64,000 bases of DNA from Chloroflexota bacterium (GTDB taxonomy: Bacteria; Chloroflexota; Ktedonobacteria; Ktedonobacterales; JADMIN01). A program made the translations under genes and the position numbers. The stretch spans positions 372,001 to 436,000 of the forward strand of contig JAJPKE010000045.1 in NCBI GenBank assembly GCA_021323855.1, written 5' to 3'. Positions 48,642 through 58,156 of the stretch are shown here, in pieces (the stretch's first letter is position 1; each line of letters begins with the position of its first letter). The notes beneath the pieces are model-generated. The model was not told where the DNA came from. It did no database searches and saw nothing but the letters and a program-made list of their open reading frames with translations.

Positions 48642-49679
48642 TTATGGATTGGAGAAGAAGAGGCCGCTGACGACGGCATTGATCGAGCCGCTGGCGTTGG
48701 TGATCTGAAGCTGGATGTGCCCGCGCACATCCCAGAGGAGATACTGGCCGTTGGCGAAGTCCTGCACCTGATGAGTATCGAGGACATTGCCGCTGGTTGG
48801 GTCTACCACGCTCACCGTTTCAACCCGGTTCTGCTGGTCCCAGTCCAGCAGATAGAGCGCGAGCCGGTAGGTGTTGCCGTCGGTGATGTTGATATCAATC
48901 GTAAAGGCGCTGCTTGAGTACCAGCAGGCGGCTATGCGGTCTGAGGAATTCGAGACTTTTTGCAGGGCGCGCGGATCGCTGGTTGAGCCGGCCCAGGTAT
49001 AGCCCGATTGATTTGCTGGCGTCACCTGGATCGCACCCGGAAGATTTTGTGTATCTCCCACCACGATGGCCCCCTGGCTACCATAGGTGCTTTGCCAGTT
49101 GCCCTGTGTGGTAGTGTCTAGCGCGACGAACGTGACGGAATTGGTTGGCTGGGGCGTCGCTGTCGCGGTGGCTGTTGGGATGGGGGTGGGCGTCGCAGTG
49201 GGCAGTGTGGCAGGCTGTTGCGCCTGGGGCGTTGGGGCGCCACCAGCGAGCGAGAGCGCCTGCGATAGCACGATCACGCCGACGATGCTCGCCAGCAGCA
49301 CGACGATGCCAATGGCGGCGAACAGCCCGATCATACTGCGCCGATCTGGTTTGCCCGCGCCATCGCCGGTGTTCCCAGTCGTCCAGCGCGGCGCGCCAGG
49401 CCACGACGGATGCTGCACCTGCGGTTGCGCCTGTTGTGGTGGCTGCTCCCATTGCCAGAACTCCGTTGGCGCATCGCCATCAGCAGCGGGCATATTTGCT
49501 GGATTGTTAGGATTGTAGGGACTGTTGGCGGGTGACGACCCCCAGATCATACTCTCATAGGCAGGCGGCGTTGCTGGCGCTGGTCTCACCGGCTGATTCG
49601 GGTCCGCTCCGCCCGGTGTACTGGGCGTATTGGGCGTGTTGCCTGCATTGGAAGCCTGCGACCAGGGTGGCCTATCCAT
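48642..49679 (-). CDS. Membrane-anchored exported protein with Pro/Asn-rich cytoplasmic head
   Basis: The 345-residue protein begins with about 110 residues rich in Pro, Asn, Gln and Ala (SSPANSPYNPNNPANMPAAD), then one membrane segment (MIGLFAAIGIVVLLASIVGV), a Thr/Pro stalk (TATPTPIPTATATATPQPTN), and an external beta-sandwich-like domain ending DVRGHIQLQITNASGSINAV. This last part resembles carbohydrate-binding or discoidin-like folds. Topology suggests a cell-surface binding protein. The frame is open further upstream; the ATG at 49679 begins MDRPPWSQASN and follows AAAGGCG. Confidence 0.6.
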   Translation of the reverse strand: MDRPPWSQASNAGNTPNTPSTPGGADPNQPVRPAPATPPAYESMIWGSSPANSPYNPNNPANMPAADGDAPTEFWQWEQPPQQAQPQVQHPSWPGAPRWTTGNTGDGAGKPDRRSMIGLFAAIGIVVLLASIVGVIVLSQALSLAGGAPTPQAQQPATLPTATPTPIPTATATATPQPTNSVTFVALDTTTQGNWQSTYGSQGAIVVGDTQNLPGAIQVTPANQSGYTWAGSTSDPRALQKVSNSSDRIAACWYSSSAFTIDINITDGNTYRLALYLLDWDQQNRVETVSVVDPTSGNVLDTHQVQDFANGQYLLWDVRGHIQLQITNASGSINAVVSGLFFSNP

Positions 49680-49803
49680 CACACTGCGCCTTTCGTCGAG
49701 AAATCGTGACCTCACCATTATAGTAAAGAAACCACAGAAATCAACGGCCCTGTGCGCAGATAGCACGCAGCTCGCCCATTGCCAATGGGCGAGCTTTCTT
49801 GTT

Positions 49804-49842
49804 CCCCTCTCCCGCGCACGGGGGAGGGGTTAGGGGTGGGGG
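49804..49842. repeat. Dispersed GC-rich palindrome, copy 4
   Basis: CCCCTCTCCCGCGCAC is followed by GGGGGAGGGG and the tail TTAGGGGTGGGGG. It is almost identical to copy 3 and ends about 10 bases before the stop codon (49852-49854) of the minus-strand lipoprotein gene. Confidence 0.72.
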
Positions 49843-49851
49843 CGCTTTCCC

Positions 49852-51216
49852 CTAAGCGATGGTGTACCAGGGATTGAAGCCGCCATTGACGCCGATGAGT
49901 GCGCTCGTCGAGCCGACGACGTGATAGTAGATCGCCTTCGTGCCGGGTGACTCGAAATCGCCGTTCTCACGGTTGGCTGCCCAGAAGGATGAGCTATCCC
50001 ATTTCCAGACGGGATACCCGCCCGCGTCCGGCGTATAGGCATGGAAGTTGGGATCGCCATTGTTCCCGGGAGAGGATACGCTGGCGGTGATGACACTCGG
50101 CGTTGGGAAGGCATCAGTGAAGGCGACGAGCTGGCCGTTGGGCGAAATGCTCATACGTATCGGCTGATTCGTGGACATATATGAGGCAATCTGGCTGGCG
50201 CCGCTGCCGTCGGCGTTCGCATAGTAGATATGCGATGAGGCGATGCCCTGCTCACCGTTGGTGCTGCCGGAGTTCGGCGTTGTCACCTGATACACCACAT
50301 GTGAGCCATCGGGTGAAGCATCCCACCCTTGAAGGTAATAGTCCCCTGGTGAGCAATGGCAGTTTTGATGCACCTGCCCCAGCGAGATGCTGCCGCCAAT
50401 GGCGCTATGAGCGTTCATGTCATAGCGATGCAGGGAGACAGTCCAGTTATTCGTCCCGGTGGAGTACGTTGCCTGCGACCAGAAGAGTGTCGAGCCGCGT
50501 ATCACCGCCTCGTAGGCGTTGCTGATGCCAGGAAGCGTGGCCGGGCTACCGCCCATTGTATAGGTGTAGATGCTGCCATTGGTGCTGCTGACGAAGAAGA
50601 TCGTGTTGGCATTCACCCAGCCTGCGCTGCGCACGCTGGAAGCGTCATAGGAATTGGCTCCGCCGGGAACAGTGGTAATCGCGCCGCTGGTGGCGTCAAT
50701 GATATCCACCGGCCCGACGAGATTGCCGTCGCCACATTGCGGGCTGCCAATCGAGGCGACGATATGCGCGAGGTCTGGCGAAAACACCGGCAATCCCCAG
50801 GCGATCTGCGTATCGCAGCCATTGGTGATCGGTGGCAGATGGGTGATCTGGTGCGGCGTGCCGCCGTTGATGCTGGCCCAGATTTGCGGTGTCGGCGTGC
50901 TGGCGTTGTCGTACTGGGTCCAGGCGAAGGCGTGTTGTGGCGCTGTGGGCGACGATGTGGTGCCGGAGCCGGATGAGCCGGTGTCGGACGGATTTGGCGT
51001 GCCGCTGGGCGTCACGGTGCTGCTTCCGCCTGGCGTGTTGCCCGTCCCATTAGTGGTGTTGGACCCAGCCGTGCTGCTGCATCCGGCGAAGAGCAGCACG
51101 ACCAGCGCCAGCGCCAGCGCTGGCCACCAGCGCCGAACATGCCGGGAGCGATTGGCGCGATTGATCTGATTACCCTGAATGACCTGTCTACGAGAAGCCG
51201 ATTGCACAGATTGCAT
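49852..51216 (-). CDS. Beta-propeller-like lipoprotein
   Basis: The 454-residue protein has a lipoprotein signal ending VVLLFAGC at about 46, a Ser/Thr/Gly linker (NTTNGTGNTPGGSSTVTPSG), then repeated beta-sheet blades with SPDLAHI, SPDGSHVVYQ and SPNGQLVAF motifs, as in TolB/WD40-like propellers. It would be anchored outside the membrane and probably bind a partner or glycan. Its Cys-His-Cys (QNCHCSPGDY) is notable. Its stop lies beside a dispersed palindrome. No catalytic residues were identified. Confidence 0.72.
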   Translation of the reverse strand: MQSVQSASRRQVIQGNQINRANRSRHVRRWWPALALALVVLLFAGCSSTAGSNTTNGTGNTPGGSSTVTPSGTPNPSDTGSSGSGTTSSPTAPQHAFAWTQYDNASTPTPQIWASINGGTPHQITHLPPITNGCDTQIAWGLPVFSPDLAHIVASIGSPQCGDGNLVGPVDIIDATSGAITTVPGGANSYDASSVRSAGWVNANTIFFVSSTNGSIYTYTMGGSPATLPGISNAYEAVIRGSTLFWSQATYSTGTNNWTVSLHRYDMNAHSAIGGSISLGQVHQNCHCSPGDYYLQGWDASPDGSHVVYQVTTPNSGSTNGEQGIASSHIYYANADGSGASQIASYMSTNQPIRMSISPNGQLVAFTDAFPTPSVITASVSSPGNNGDPNFHAYTPDAGGYPVWKWDSSSFWAANRENGDFESPGTKAIYYHVVGSTSALIGVNGGFNPWYTIA

Positions 51217-51547
51217 ATATCCCCCTCATAGGTGACGCTCCAACTCACAGCTTGACAATTCAAACGAAAGGTTGCCAGGAACGATGTGACGTTGATTCAT
51301 GGCGTAGCGTCGTAGCGCGGGGTTGTTGGAGCGAATCACCCTCGTTGGACTTTAGTGTAACAGTGCGCGCAAGCCATAACAGTAGATGACCTCACAAATG
51401 AAGTGCGAGGCTTGCCACAGCGATAGCGTCGCCGCCGTCACTCTGTAGACCTCCTCCACTGGGAAAGGGCGCCCGCAGGGCGGGGTGAGGTTCTCGTTTG
51501 GCATGCCAGTTGCGTAAGGCTTCATGACAAGCTGAAAGGAGCAACCC
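51217..51547. other. Stretch with no gene seen
   Basis: About 330 bases. A degenerate copy of the dispersed palindrome may be present at 51459-51492 (GGGAAAGGGCGCCCGCAGGG then CGGGGTGAGG). No promoter or gene was recognised with confidence. Confidence 0.35.
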
Positions 51548-51793
51548 ATGAACGCCATGAACGATATAATGGTCATTACGCCGGCACACCTCGTCTGCCA
51601 TGAGCATAGTTGCGCTGTCGAAGGCGACAAATATACGATGGTTCGCTGCCGCCGCTGCGGTGAATGGTTCTGCCCGGATCATATGGACCTGGATGGCGAG
51701 GGCGTAACGATGATTCGCCTGCTCAGCGACCCCAAACGCAAAACCTACTATCAGGGGATGTGTCTTGCCTGCGCCACCAGACAGCATGGCTAA
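51548..51793 (+). CDS. Small zinc-ribbon protein
   Basis: The 81-residue protein has two cysteine/histidine clusters: LVCHEHSC (16-22) and VRCRRCGEWFCPDHMD (33-48), with a later CLACATRQH. It resembles small treble-clef or FYVE-like zinc-binding proteins, but no family was recognised. GGAG lies a few bases before the ATG. It stands alone, 245 bp before the MscS-like gene. Confidence 0.6.
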   Translation: MNAMNDIMVITPAHLVCHEHSCAVEGDKYTMVRCRRCGEWFCPDHMDLDGEGVTMIRLLSDPKRKTYYQGMCLACATRQHG

Positions 51794-52037
51794 CCAGGAG
51801 AGCAGTTGCACCTCTCTACGGCAGGCTGGAATAACTCCAGCCTGCCGTATTTGCTAGTGTTGCCTTGAAATCCCAGGCGCAATGATACCAATCCGGCTTG
51901 CGAATGGCACAGGACTTGCCCACCCTCTCCAGCAGGCATGGCAGCATGATGTTTTGCACATGCCTTGTAGATGGTGAGATTGCTTGCGTCGCATCTCCGC
52001 TCAGCGGAGACGCGGCACAGAAAGGTGGCAAGCGTCA

Positions 52038-52949
52038 ATGGTAGTTATCGGAAGTATCAACGGCCTCGTCATGGGTGATGTGGGTTCGGGAATCATCACC
52101 GCCATCGGCAATGGATTCTCAGTGCTGTTCAGCTTCATTCCCACACTGATCGGGGCGTTGCTCGTCCTGCTCATCGGCTGGCTGATCGCACGCGCTATCG
52201 AAATGCTGGTGATGCGGCTGTTGCATACCCGGCCAGCCGAGCAGGTGCTCGACCGCTCCGGCGTGGGGCAGGCAATGGCGCGTGGGGGCGTCAGAACGGA
52301 CCCGGCGCGGATACTCGCAGGGCTGGCGTTCTGGTTCGTGTTTCTGATGTTTGTGTTGGCGGCGGCGAAGGCGCTCAATCTGGACGCTATCACCAGCATC
52401 GTCAACGCGATTCTGCTTTTCCTGCCGAACCTGTTTGTGGCGTTGCTCGTGCTGGTCTTTGGCATGCTGGTGGGGCGCTTCGTGGGCGAGTTCGTGCGCT
52501 CCTCGCTGGCGGCGGCCAATATCAGCGGCAGCCGGTTGCTTGGCGCGCTTGCGCAGTACGCCATCATTGGCTTTGCGCTGATTATCGCACTGACGCAGAT
52601 CGGCATCGGCTCTACGATTATCGAGACGTTCTTTGCCGCGCTCGTCTTTGGTCTGGCGCTGGCGGGGGCGCTTGCCTTCGGTCTGGGTGGACGTGAGACG
52701 GCGCAGAATATGGTGTCGCGCTGGTATACCTCCGTCGCCAATCGCCAGCAAACCCCAGCAGGCAGCATTCCCGCGCCAGCGGCAACTCCCGCGAACCGGC
52801 CCATTCCTATGCCACAGCCTGTCTCTCCTGTTGCGCCAGTGTCGCAGGCGCAGCAACCGACGACGCCAATGCAACAGGTACAACAGCAACAGTCTCAACA
52901 GTCGCAACAACGGCCCAACCAGTTGCCGCCGACCGCCAGTGCGTCATAA
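52038..52949 (+). CDS. MscS/CmpX-like mechanosensitive channel protein
   Basis: The 303-residue protein has membrane helices with the repeat SFIPTLIGALLVLLIGWLIA and FLPNLFVALLVLVFGMLVG, the conserved TM-helix repeat of small-conductance mechanosensitive channel relatives (CmpX type). It ends the membrane part with GLGGRETAQNMVSRWY, the conserved segment after the pore helix. The C-terminal 65 residues are Pro/Gln rich and disordered. The ATG at 52038 follows GAAAGGTGG. A hairpin terminator follows. Confidence 0.78.
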   Translation: MVVIGSINGLVMGDVGSGIITAIGNGFSVLFSFIPTLIGALLVLLIGWLIARAIEMLVMRLLHTRPAEQVLDRSGVGQAMARGGVRTDPARILAGLAFWFVFLMFVLAAAKALNLDAITSIVNAILLFLPNLFVALLVLVFGMLVGRFVGEFVRSSLAAANISGSRLLGALAQYAIIGFALIIALTQIGIGSTIIETFFAALVFGLALAGALAFGLGGRETAQNMVSRWYTSVANRQQTPAGSIPAPAATPANRPIPMPQPVSPVAPVSQAQQPTTPMQQVQQQQSQQSQQRPNQLPPTASAS

Positions 52950-52977
52950 GCGGTAGAGTTGCTCCTGGCCTTTGCAA

Positions 52978-53021
52978 AACGAGACCGTGGCGCTTCATAG
53001 AACGTCACGGTTTCGTTCTGT
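52978..53021. terminator. Hairpin terminator between convergent genes
   Basis: AACGAGACCGTG (52978-52989) pairs with CACGGTTTCGTT (53006-53017) with one G-T pair, and a T-containing stretch follows. It serves the mechanosensitive gene (+) and probably the chemoreceptor gene (-). Confidence 0.7.
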
Positions 53022-53045
53022 TTGCCAGCAGTGCAATCAGTGCTA

Positions 53046-55196
53046 TCATTGCCAGCGGTCTTGCTCGCGTAGCAGTTGAGGCTCATTAGTCGTAAAGCTG
53101 CCGTTTTGCTGCTGTGCCTGGGAACTGTTGCGGTCCGCAGGCAGACCGAGCGGTCCGGAGCCGACGAAGCGATTGGGCGGTGCGGTAAGTGGCCCGCTGG
53201 TGACAGGCATGGCAGGAGGAGCGGGCGGAGCGGGCATGGTGAGCGGACCGCTGTTCATGCCCTGGCTCATCGTCCCAGGTACGTTCTGTGGTGTGGCAGG
53301 CGGCCAGGACGGAGTGGGCGTTTGCGGCATGGGTTGGGCTGGTTGCATAGGGGTGATGGGTTGATAGTCGCCAAACCAGGTGGCCGGATGATAGGGCGCG
53401 TTGCTCGGCGGGAGCGCGCCGGTTTCCCCACCCCTGGTAATTGCCGGTAGTCGCTTCGTCTGGCGTGGATCCAGCGCGCCAGTGGATGAAGCAACCGCCG
53501 GCATCGGCTGCGTGGCGAGGTCGGCGGCAGCCAGGTCAGGCGTGAAATCGGCTGCTGGCAGCAGCACAGGGCCGTGGTTGTTGGTGCCGAGGTCAAACGC
53601 GCTGATCGAACGCAGGAGTGAATGCGCCACCTCCACCAGCCGATCCATCGTTGCTTGGGTCTGCGCCATGCTGCCCTGCGTCTGCGCAGTGATATCGGCA
53701 ATGGTCTTCATAGATTGCGAGATAGTCGCCGCTGCCGCCGCCTGCTGAGTCGCCGTCTCGTTGATCTCTTTCACTGCGTCAGCAATGCGCTCAGTCACCT
53801 GGTCCACCGCCTGGAGCGCGGCGCCCGCCTGAGCCGCCAGCTCTGATTGCAGCACGACCTGCTGTGTGCTGTGTTCAATGGTCACGACGACGCTGTTGGT
53901 TTCCGTTTGGATATTTTTGATGCGCGTCTGAATATGTTTTGTCGCTTCGGCGCTGCTGGTGGCAAGATTGCGAATCTCCTGAGCGACGATGGCGAAACCG
54001 CGTCCATTTTCGCCGGCCCGTGCCGCTTCGATGGCCGCGTTGAGCGCCAGCAGCGTCGTCTGGCTGGCAAAATCTGAGACCATCTGGACAATCTCGCCAA
54101 TCTCCTGGCTGCTTTCGCCCAGCCGCTTCATCTTCTTCACGGATTGCAGCGCCATTTCACGAACGGCGCTCATCCCTTCGGCGGCGCGTTCGGCGGCCTC
54201 GCGCCCATCTTTGGCAATCCGGATGCCCTCCTGCGTCACCTGGCTGGCGTCATGCGCGACATCTGCAATCGAGCTGACGCTTTTTGCCATCTCGCCGACG
54301 GCGCCAGAGACAGCAATGATTTGCTGCGCCTGTTGCTGGGCGCTGGTGGTCAACTGCGCGGCGGCGTCGCGGCTTTCGCTGGCGCTCACACTCACGACCT
54401 CGCTGGCCTGTCGCGCGTCGCCCAGCAGACCGCGTAGGCTCTGGAACACGCTATTGAGCGAGTTGGTCATTGGCGTCAGTGTTGTGCCGCTGAGTTGTAT
54501 GTGGATGCCAAGATTCCCCTGGCGCACCTGTTCGAGCTGATAGAGCAAGTCAAACAACTGCGCTTCGAGGGCCTTGCGTTCCAGTTCCCGTTCCTGGAAG
54601 AGATGCGAGGTTTCGATAGCCAGCGCAGCCTGGCCGGCAAACATCTCCACCAATTCAATCGTATCAAGCGTGGGAACTTTGCCGTCCTCCGGTTGATCGA
54701 GCGAGATGATGCCGAGCAAACGATCCTCTCGTGGGCTTATGAGCGGCACCAGCAGCATATCATCCGGGTGCCAGGCGTCTGGCGCTCGCTGGGCGCTGGG
54801 CGACAGTGGTGTGTAGATGGAGACCGTTTCGATTCCTTCGAGCAGGTGCTTGTACTCATGGCTGATGAAATAGGAATGGCTGATACAAAATTCCGGGCGC
54901 ATCACCGCCAGCAGACGTGGCAGCGGCGGTGGCGACTGCACGAGAATCTGGCGCTCGGCTTCGTTCAAGCCAGCAGTCGCGGCGACCTCCATCGTCTGGT
55001 CTGGGCGGATGAGGTTGAGTGCAGCGGCGCGAAACCCCAGGGTGCCCGTGATGCCCTCGACCACCTGCGTGAGAATGCGGTCGAGTTCCACATCGGCGCG
55101 GAGTTCACTCCCCAGGCGCATGATCTCCTTGAGCTGTCGTGTGCGCCGCTCGATATCTTTGTCGGAACTTCGCCGTTGCACCCAATTCGCAACCAT
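53046..55196 (-). CDS. Soluble methyl-accepting chemotaxis protein with GAF domain
   Basis: The 716-residue protein has no membrane segment. A coiled N-terminus leads to a GAF sensor domain at about 30-200 (ELDRILTQVVEGITGTLGFR, DDMLLVPLISPREDRLLGII), then a methyl-accepting signalling domain at about 255-530 with the tip QTTLLALNAAIEAARAGENG followed by RGFAIVAQEIRNLA. The last ~190 residues are Pro/Met rich and disordered. It would sense a cytoplasmic signal and drive a CheA/CheW complex; no che genes are in the window. Such soluble receptors also act in non-chemotactic pathways. Confidence 0.85.
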   Translation of the reverse strand: MVANWVQRRSSDKDIERRTRQLKEIMRLGSELRADVELDRILTQVVEGITGTLGFRAAALNLIRPDQTMEVAATAGLNEAERQILVQSPPPLPRLLAVMRPEFCISHSYFISHEYKHLLEGIETVSIYTPLSPSAQRAPDAWHPDDMLLVPLISPREDRLLGIISLDQPEDGKVPTLDTIELVEMFAGQAALAIETSHLFQERELERKALEAQLFDLLYQLEQVRQGNLGIHIQLSGTTLTPMTNSLNSVFQSLRGLLGDARQASEVVSVSASESRDAAAQLTTSAQQQAQQIIAVSGAVGEMAKSVSSIADVAHDASQVTQEGIRIAKDGREAAERAAEGMSAVREMALQSVKKMKRLGESSQEIGEIVQMVSDFASQTTLLALNAAIEAARAGENGRGFAIVAQEIRNLATSSAEATKHIQTRIKNIQTETNSVVVTIEHSTQQVVLQSELAAQAGAALQAVDQVTERIADAVKEINETATQQAAAAATISQSMKTIADITAQTQGSMAQTQATMDRLVEVAHSLLRSISAFDLGTNNHGPVLLPAADFTPDLAAADLATQPMPAVASSTGALDPRQTKRLPAITRGGETGALPPSNAPYHPATWFGDYQPITPMQPAQPMPQTPTPSWPPATPQNVPGTMSQGMNSGPLTMPAPPAPPAMPVTSGPLTAPPNRFVGSGPLGLPADRNSSQAQQQNGSFTTNEPQLLREQDRWQ

Positions 55197-55326
55197 CGCG
55201 CTGGCCTCCTCCTGGTGTCCTCACGCTGTGTCAGAACACCCGTTCGCTTGACCCCACCACACTTGCTCACAGCACATACTCTTGCCGCGAAGGATAGCAT
55301 ATTGCGAGCGGACGTACAAATCAGGT

Positions 55327-56418
55327 TCAGCGCGCGTCTGCAACTGTCGCCACATTCAATGGGGCTGATACGGACGGGGGCAACCGTTGCGCTTCCCGAA
55401 GGTACTCATAGGCGCCAGCATAACCCAACTCAATCCACATCGCCGCTTTATCGAAATCCAGCGTGCCGCCGCTGATATTCGCGCCCAGGCGCAGCACATG
55501 CGTCTCAATGCCGCGTGGCAATCGTTCCAGCGCGCGGGTCAATTGATAGCGGCTCATCACGTTAGCAGTGCGTTCCAGCACGGCAACCATTGTATGCACT
55601 GAGGAGGTGCGTGCGGAACGGGGAGTGGTGTGGCGCGATGACGAATCGGCGGGCAACAGCGGCGCGACGACATTTGCATTGTCGTAGCCGACATCCAGCA
55701 CGAAGATGCGCCGGGCGCCCAGCATCAACGCGGTTTCGATGCTAGCATTATCGAGCGCGCCACCATCCACATAGACATGATCGCCAATCGTCACCGGCGG
55801 AAAGACGCCAGGGATCGCGCCGGAGGCCAGCACCGCAGGCACCACCGGGCCAGACGAGAAGATCGCGCGGGTGCTGTTGGTGATATCGGCGGCGATGATG
55901 CGCAGCGGGATCGCCATATCCTCAAACGTCACATCCTTCAAGAAACGATTGATGAACTGGCGTAGCCCAGAGTCGCTATAGAGTGAGGGGTTGCCGGCGG
56001 CGATTCGTCGCAACGCCGCCAGCACCTTGCCAACGTTGATGGCCTGTTGCGGCGAATTGGGCAAAGGGTCTACGCCCAGCAGCAACCTGGTGGAGTTCGT
56101 GCTGATCCAGGCGTCGGCAAGCCATTCGACTCCTTCGATGCTTGGGCGTAGCGCCAGGCATGCGCCATTCCAGGCGCCAATTGAGGTGCCGACAACGACA
56201 TCGGGGTATTCGCCCTGTTCCAGCAGCGCCCGCAACGCGCCCACCTGCAAGGCGCCGCGCGCGCCACCACCAGACAGCACAAACGCCGTGTAGGAGCGCC
56301 AGCGCGGACGCCGAATAATTGCGGAAGGGAAATCGTGAGCGCCGTTATCGCCCCCATTCAGCCCATCTTGCCCATTGTGCTCTACGTTCGCGTCGTTGCG
56401 AATCAGTTGTTCGGCCAT
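55327..56418 (-). CDS. Patatin-like phospholipase
   Basis: The 363-residue protein has the patatin signatures: oxyanion loop LSGGGARGALQVGALRALLE, nucleophile GTSIGAWNG (Gly-x-Ser-x-Gly), and the Asp of the Ser-Asp dyad in VDGGALDN. It would hydrolyse phospholipid or other acyl esters; bacterial members can be housekeeping or effector lipases. The N-terminus is Asn/Asp/Gly rich. It is 131 bp upstream, on the same strand, of the chemoreceptor gene, and 76 bp from aroE. Confidence 0.87.
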   Translation of the reverse strand: MAEQLIRNDANVEHNGQDGLNGGDNGAHDFPSAIIRRPRWRSYTAFVLSGGGARGALQVGALRALLEQGEYPDVVVGTSIGAWNGACLALRPSIEGVEWLADAWISTNSTRLLLGVDPLPNSPQQAINVGKVLAALRRIAAGNPSLYSDSGLRQFINRFLKDVTFEDMAIPLRIIAADITNSTRAIFSSGPVVPAVLASGAIPGVFPPVTIGDHVYVDGGALDNASIETALMLGARRIFVLDVGYDNANVVAPLLPADSSSRHTTPRSARTSSVHTMVAVLERTANVMSRYQLTRALERLPRGIETHVLRLGANISGGTLDFDKAAMWIELGYAGAYEYLREAQRLPPSVSAPLNVATVADAR

Positions 56419-56494
56419 AATTGTCCTGTCTTTCTACTGTCTCTGTCTCTATCGCGTCGCTGCTCTCTTTTTGTTGTTCTTGTTCAGTCTGTTG

Positions 56495-57439
56495 TCAGTC
56501 TGTTGTGTCGCTATCACGCCGCTTCCTTATGTCGTCGCCAGTTGCCGCCGCCTGCGCCTGCCGTTCGAGTGCGGCGCGCATCGCGGCCAGTGGCGCCGGG
56601 CGGCCCGTCCACAAACTGAATGCCTCTGCGCCCTGGTAGAGCAGCATGAGCATGCCACCACACGCGCGCAACCCATATGCCCGTGCGGCGCGCACCAGCG
56701 CGGTCTCCGGTGGGTTGTATACCATATCACATACGACTGCGCCCTGCGGAAGTTGCCCAAGCAACGCCAGTGGAATCGGCGCGGCGGTTGGGTCGCGCGT
56801 GCCAATCGGCGTCGCGTTGACCAGAACCTGCGTCTTTGCCAGCGCCACACCAAGCGCCTCTGTGTCCAGCAGATCAATCACGTTGTTGTGGCGCTGAGCG
56901 CTGTCTGGCATGCGGTGTTGCTGGACTGTTGCCAGCACGCTCTGTCCTACAGTGGGATTGCGCGCGGCAATCCACGGGTCTGCGCCCTCGCGCAAGGCAA
57001 CGCTGATTGCGGCCCGCGCTGCGCCGCCCGCGCCCAACACCAGAAGACGCTTCTCGCCTGAGCCACTGGACCATGCCTGCTGCTCGCGCAGAACGCGCTG
57101 CAACGCCGGAACATCGGTGTTATGGCCGATCAACCGTATGCCGCTCGCCGTCTCCTCGCGCGCAATCGTGTTGACTGCTCCGCCAGTCTCCCGCGCCCCG
57201 GTAGTGATGGCATCGAGCAGCGGCACCACCGCAGCTTTATAGGGGATGGTGACGTTTGCGCCCAGCACGTCCGGTGCACGGAGGCTGGCGATGCGCACTG
57301 CCAGGTGCGCTGGCTCTGTCTCCCAGAGGGTGTACTGTGCGCTGATGCCAGCGGCGACGAAGGCGGCATTCTGCATGGCGGGTGACCACGAGTGCGCGAG
57401 TGGTTGTCCGATCAATCCCGCGCGCTGTATGACCTGCAT
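56495..57439 (-). CDS. aroE: Shikimate dehydrogenase
   Basis: The 314-residue protein has the AroE pattern: GLIGQPLAHSWSPAMQNAAF (shikimate binding), GANVTIPYKAAVVPLLDA with catalytic Lys, IGHNTDVPALQRVL with catalytic Asp, and the NADP fold LVLGAGGAARAAISVAL. It reduces 3-dehydroshikimate in aromatic amino acid synthesis. It is slightly longer than usual, by a C-terminal extension. No other aro genes are nearby. It shares its strand with patatin. Confidence 0.9.
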   Translation of the reverse strand: MQVIQRAGLIGQPLAHSWSPAMQNAAFVAAGISAQYTLWETEPAHLAVRIASLRAPDVLGANVTIPYKAAVVPLLDAITTGARETGGAVNTIAREETASGIRLIGHNTDVPALQRVLREQQAWSSGSGEKRLLVLGAGGAARAAISVALREGADPWIAARNPTVGQSVLATVQQHRMPDSAQRHNNVIDLLDTEALGVALAKTQVLVNATPIGTRDPTAAPIPLALLGQLPQGAVVCDMVYNPPETALVRAARAYGLRACGGMLMLLYQGAEAFSLWTGRPAPLAAMRAALERQAQAAATGDDIRKRRDSDTTD

Positions 57440-57726
57440 TGTGCCTATCCCTCACCTGTTTCACGTTGTATTCTGCGCTGCCCATTCCTATCAGATTGTA
57501 CATCTAGCGTTCTATTCAGGTTCTATCCAGGTTCTATTGCTGTTCCATAAACGATGTTCAAACGATCTTCCGGTTGCGCGTACACCCTCCAGAATGATGG
57601 TGTTGTACGCGCGCAACCATCGGTCACATTTCCGCGCATTGGTTCGTCAGAGGAGTGGCAAAGAAAACGCCACTGGCGGTCTGGCGCACAAAGCGCCGGT
57701 TGCGGTGAACACATGAAAGGCACGGT

Positions 57727-58104
57727 ATGGCAATGGCTGATGAAAAAATTTCGATGTTGCAGATGGCAGTTACGGACATGGCGAAGACCAAAGCGTTCTA
57801 TGCAGAGCAATTGGGCTTTCAGGTCTCTACAGACTACGGACAGGGCGCTCATCACTGGGTCTCCTTTGAACTCCCAGGAGGCGGTCCTACGCTGACCTTA
57901 TCAACCATGCACGGCAATATGAAACCGGGTACGATGAGACTCTATCTCTCAACGTCAGACATAGAAGCGGCATATCCCCAGTTCACAGCGAAGGGTGTCG
58001 AGGCCAGCGACGTGAAGGATGATCTCTATGGCCCCGGCTCTGGCGTCAAGTGGTTTGCCTTTAGCGATCCCGATAGGAACGCCTGGACCGTGGCGCAGTC
58101 CTAA
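57727..58104 (+). CDS. VOC (glyoxalase-fold) protein
   Basis: The 125-residue protein has the VOC beta-alpha-beta-beta-beta plan: ISMLQMAVTDMAKTKAFYAE, then QLGFQVSTDYGQGAHHWVSF, and the end GVKWFAFSDPDRNAWTVAQS. The metal positions of glyoxalase I are not conserved, so it is more likely a binding or accessory protein than a glyoxalase. AAAGG lies before the ATG. The family includes dioxygenases and antibiotic-binding proteins (bleomycin, mitomycin); its role here is unknown. Confidence 0.75.
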   Translation: MAMADEKISMLQMAVTDMAKTKAFYAEQLGFQVSTDYGQGAHHWVSFELPGGGPTLTLSTMHGNMKPGTMRLYLSTSDIEAAYPQFTAKGVEASDVKDDLYGPGSGVKWFAFSDPDRNAWTVAQS

Positions 58105-58156
58105 TCGTATCTTGTGAACACGTACATACGCGCATAGACTGGGGGACGATTGGCGC

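Noticed and set aside
54495..55475. A 326-codon open frame opposite the chemoreceptor gene
   Set aside because: The opposite frame shows a clear GAF and signalling domain; this one is a shadow with no motif.
57572..57618. Imperfect inverted repeat (GGTTGCGCGTACA / TGTACGCGCGCAACC) upstream of the VOC gene
   Set aside because: The arms match only with a 2-base bulge and lie about 110 bases from the gene with no adjacent promoter; too weak to call a site.
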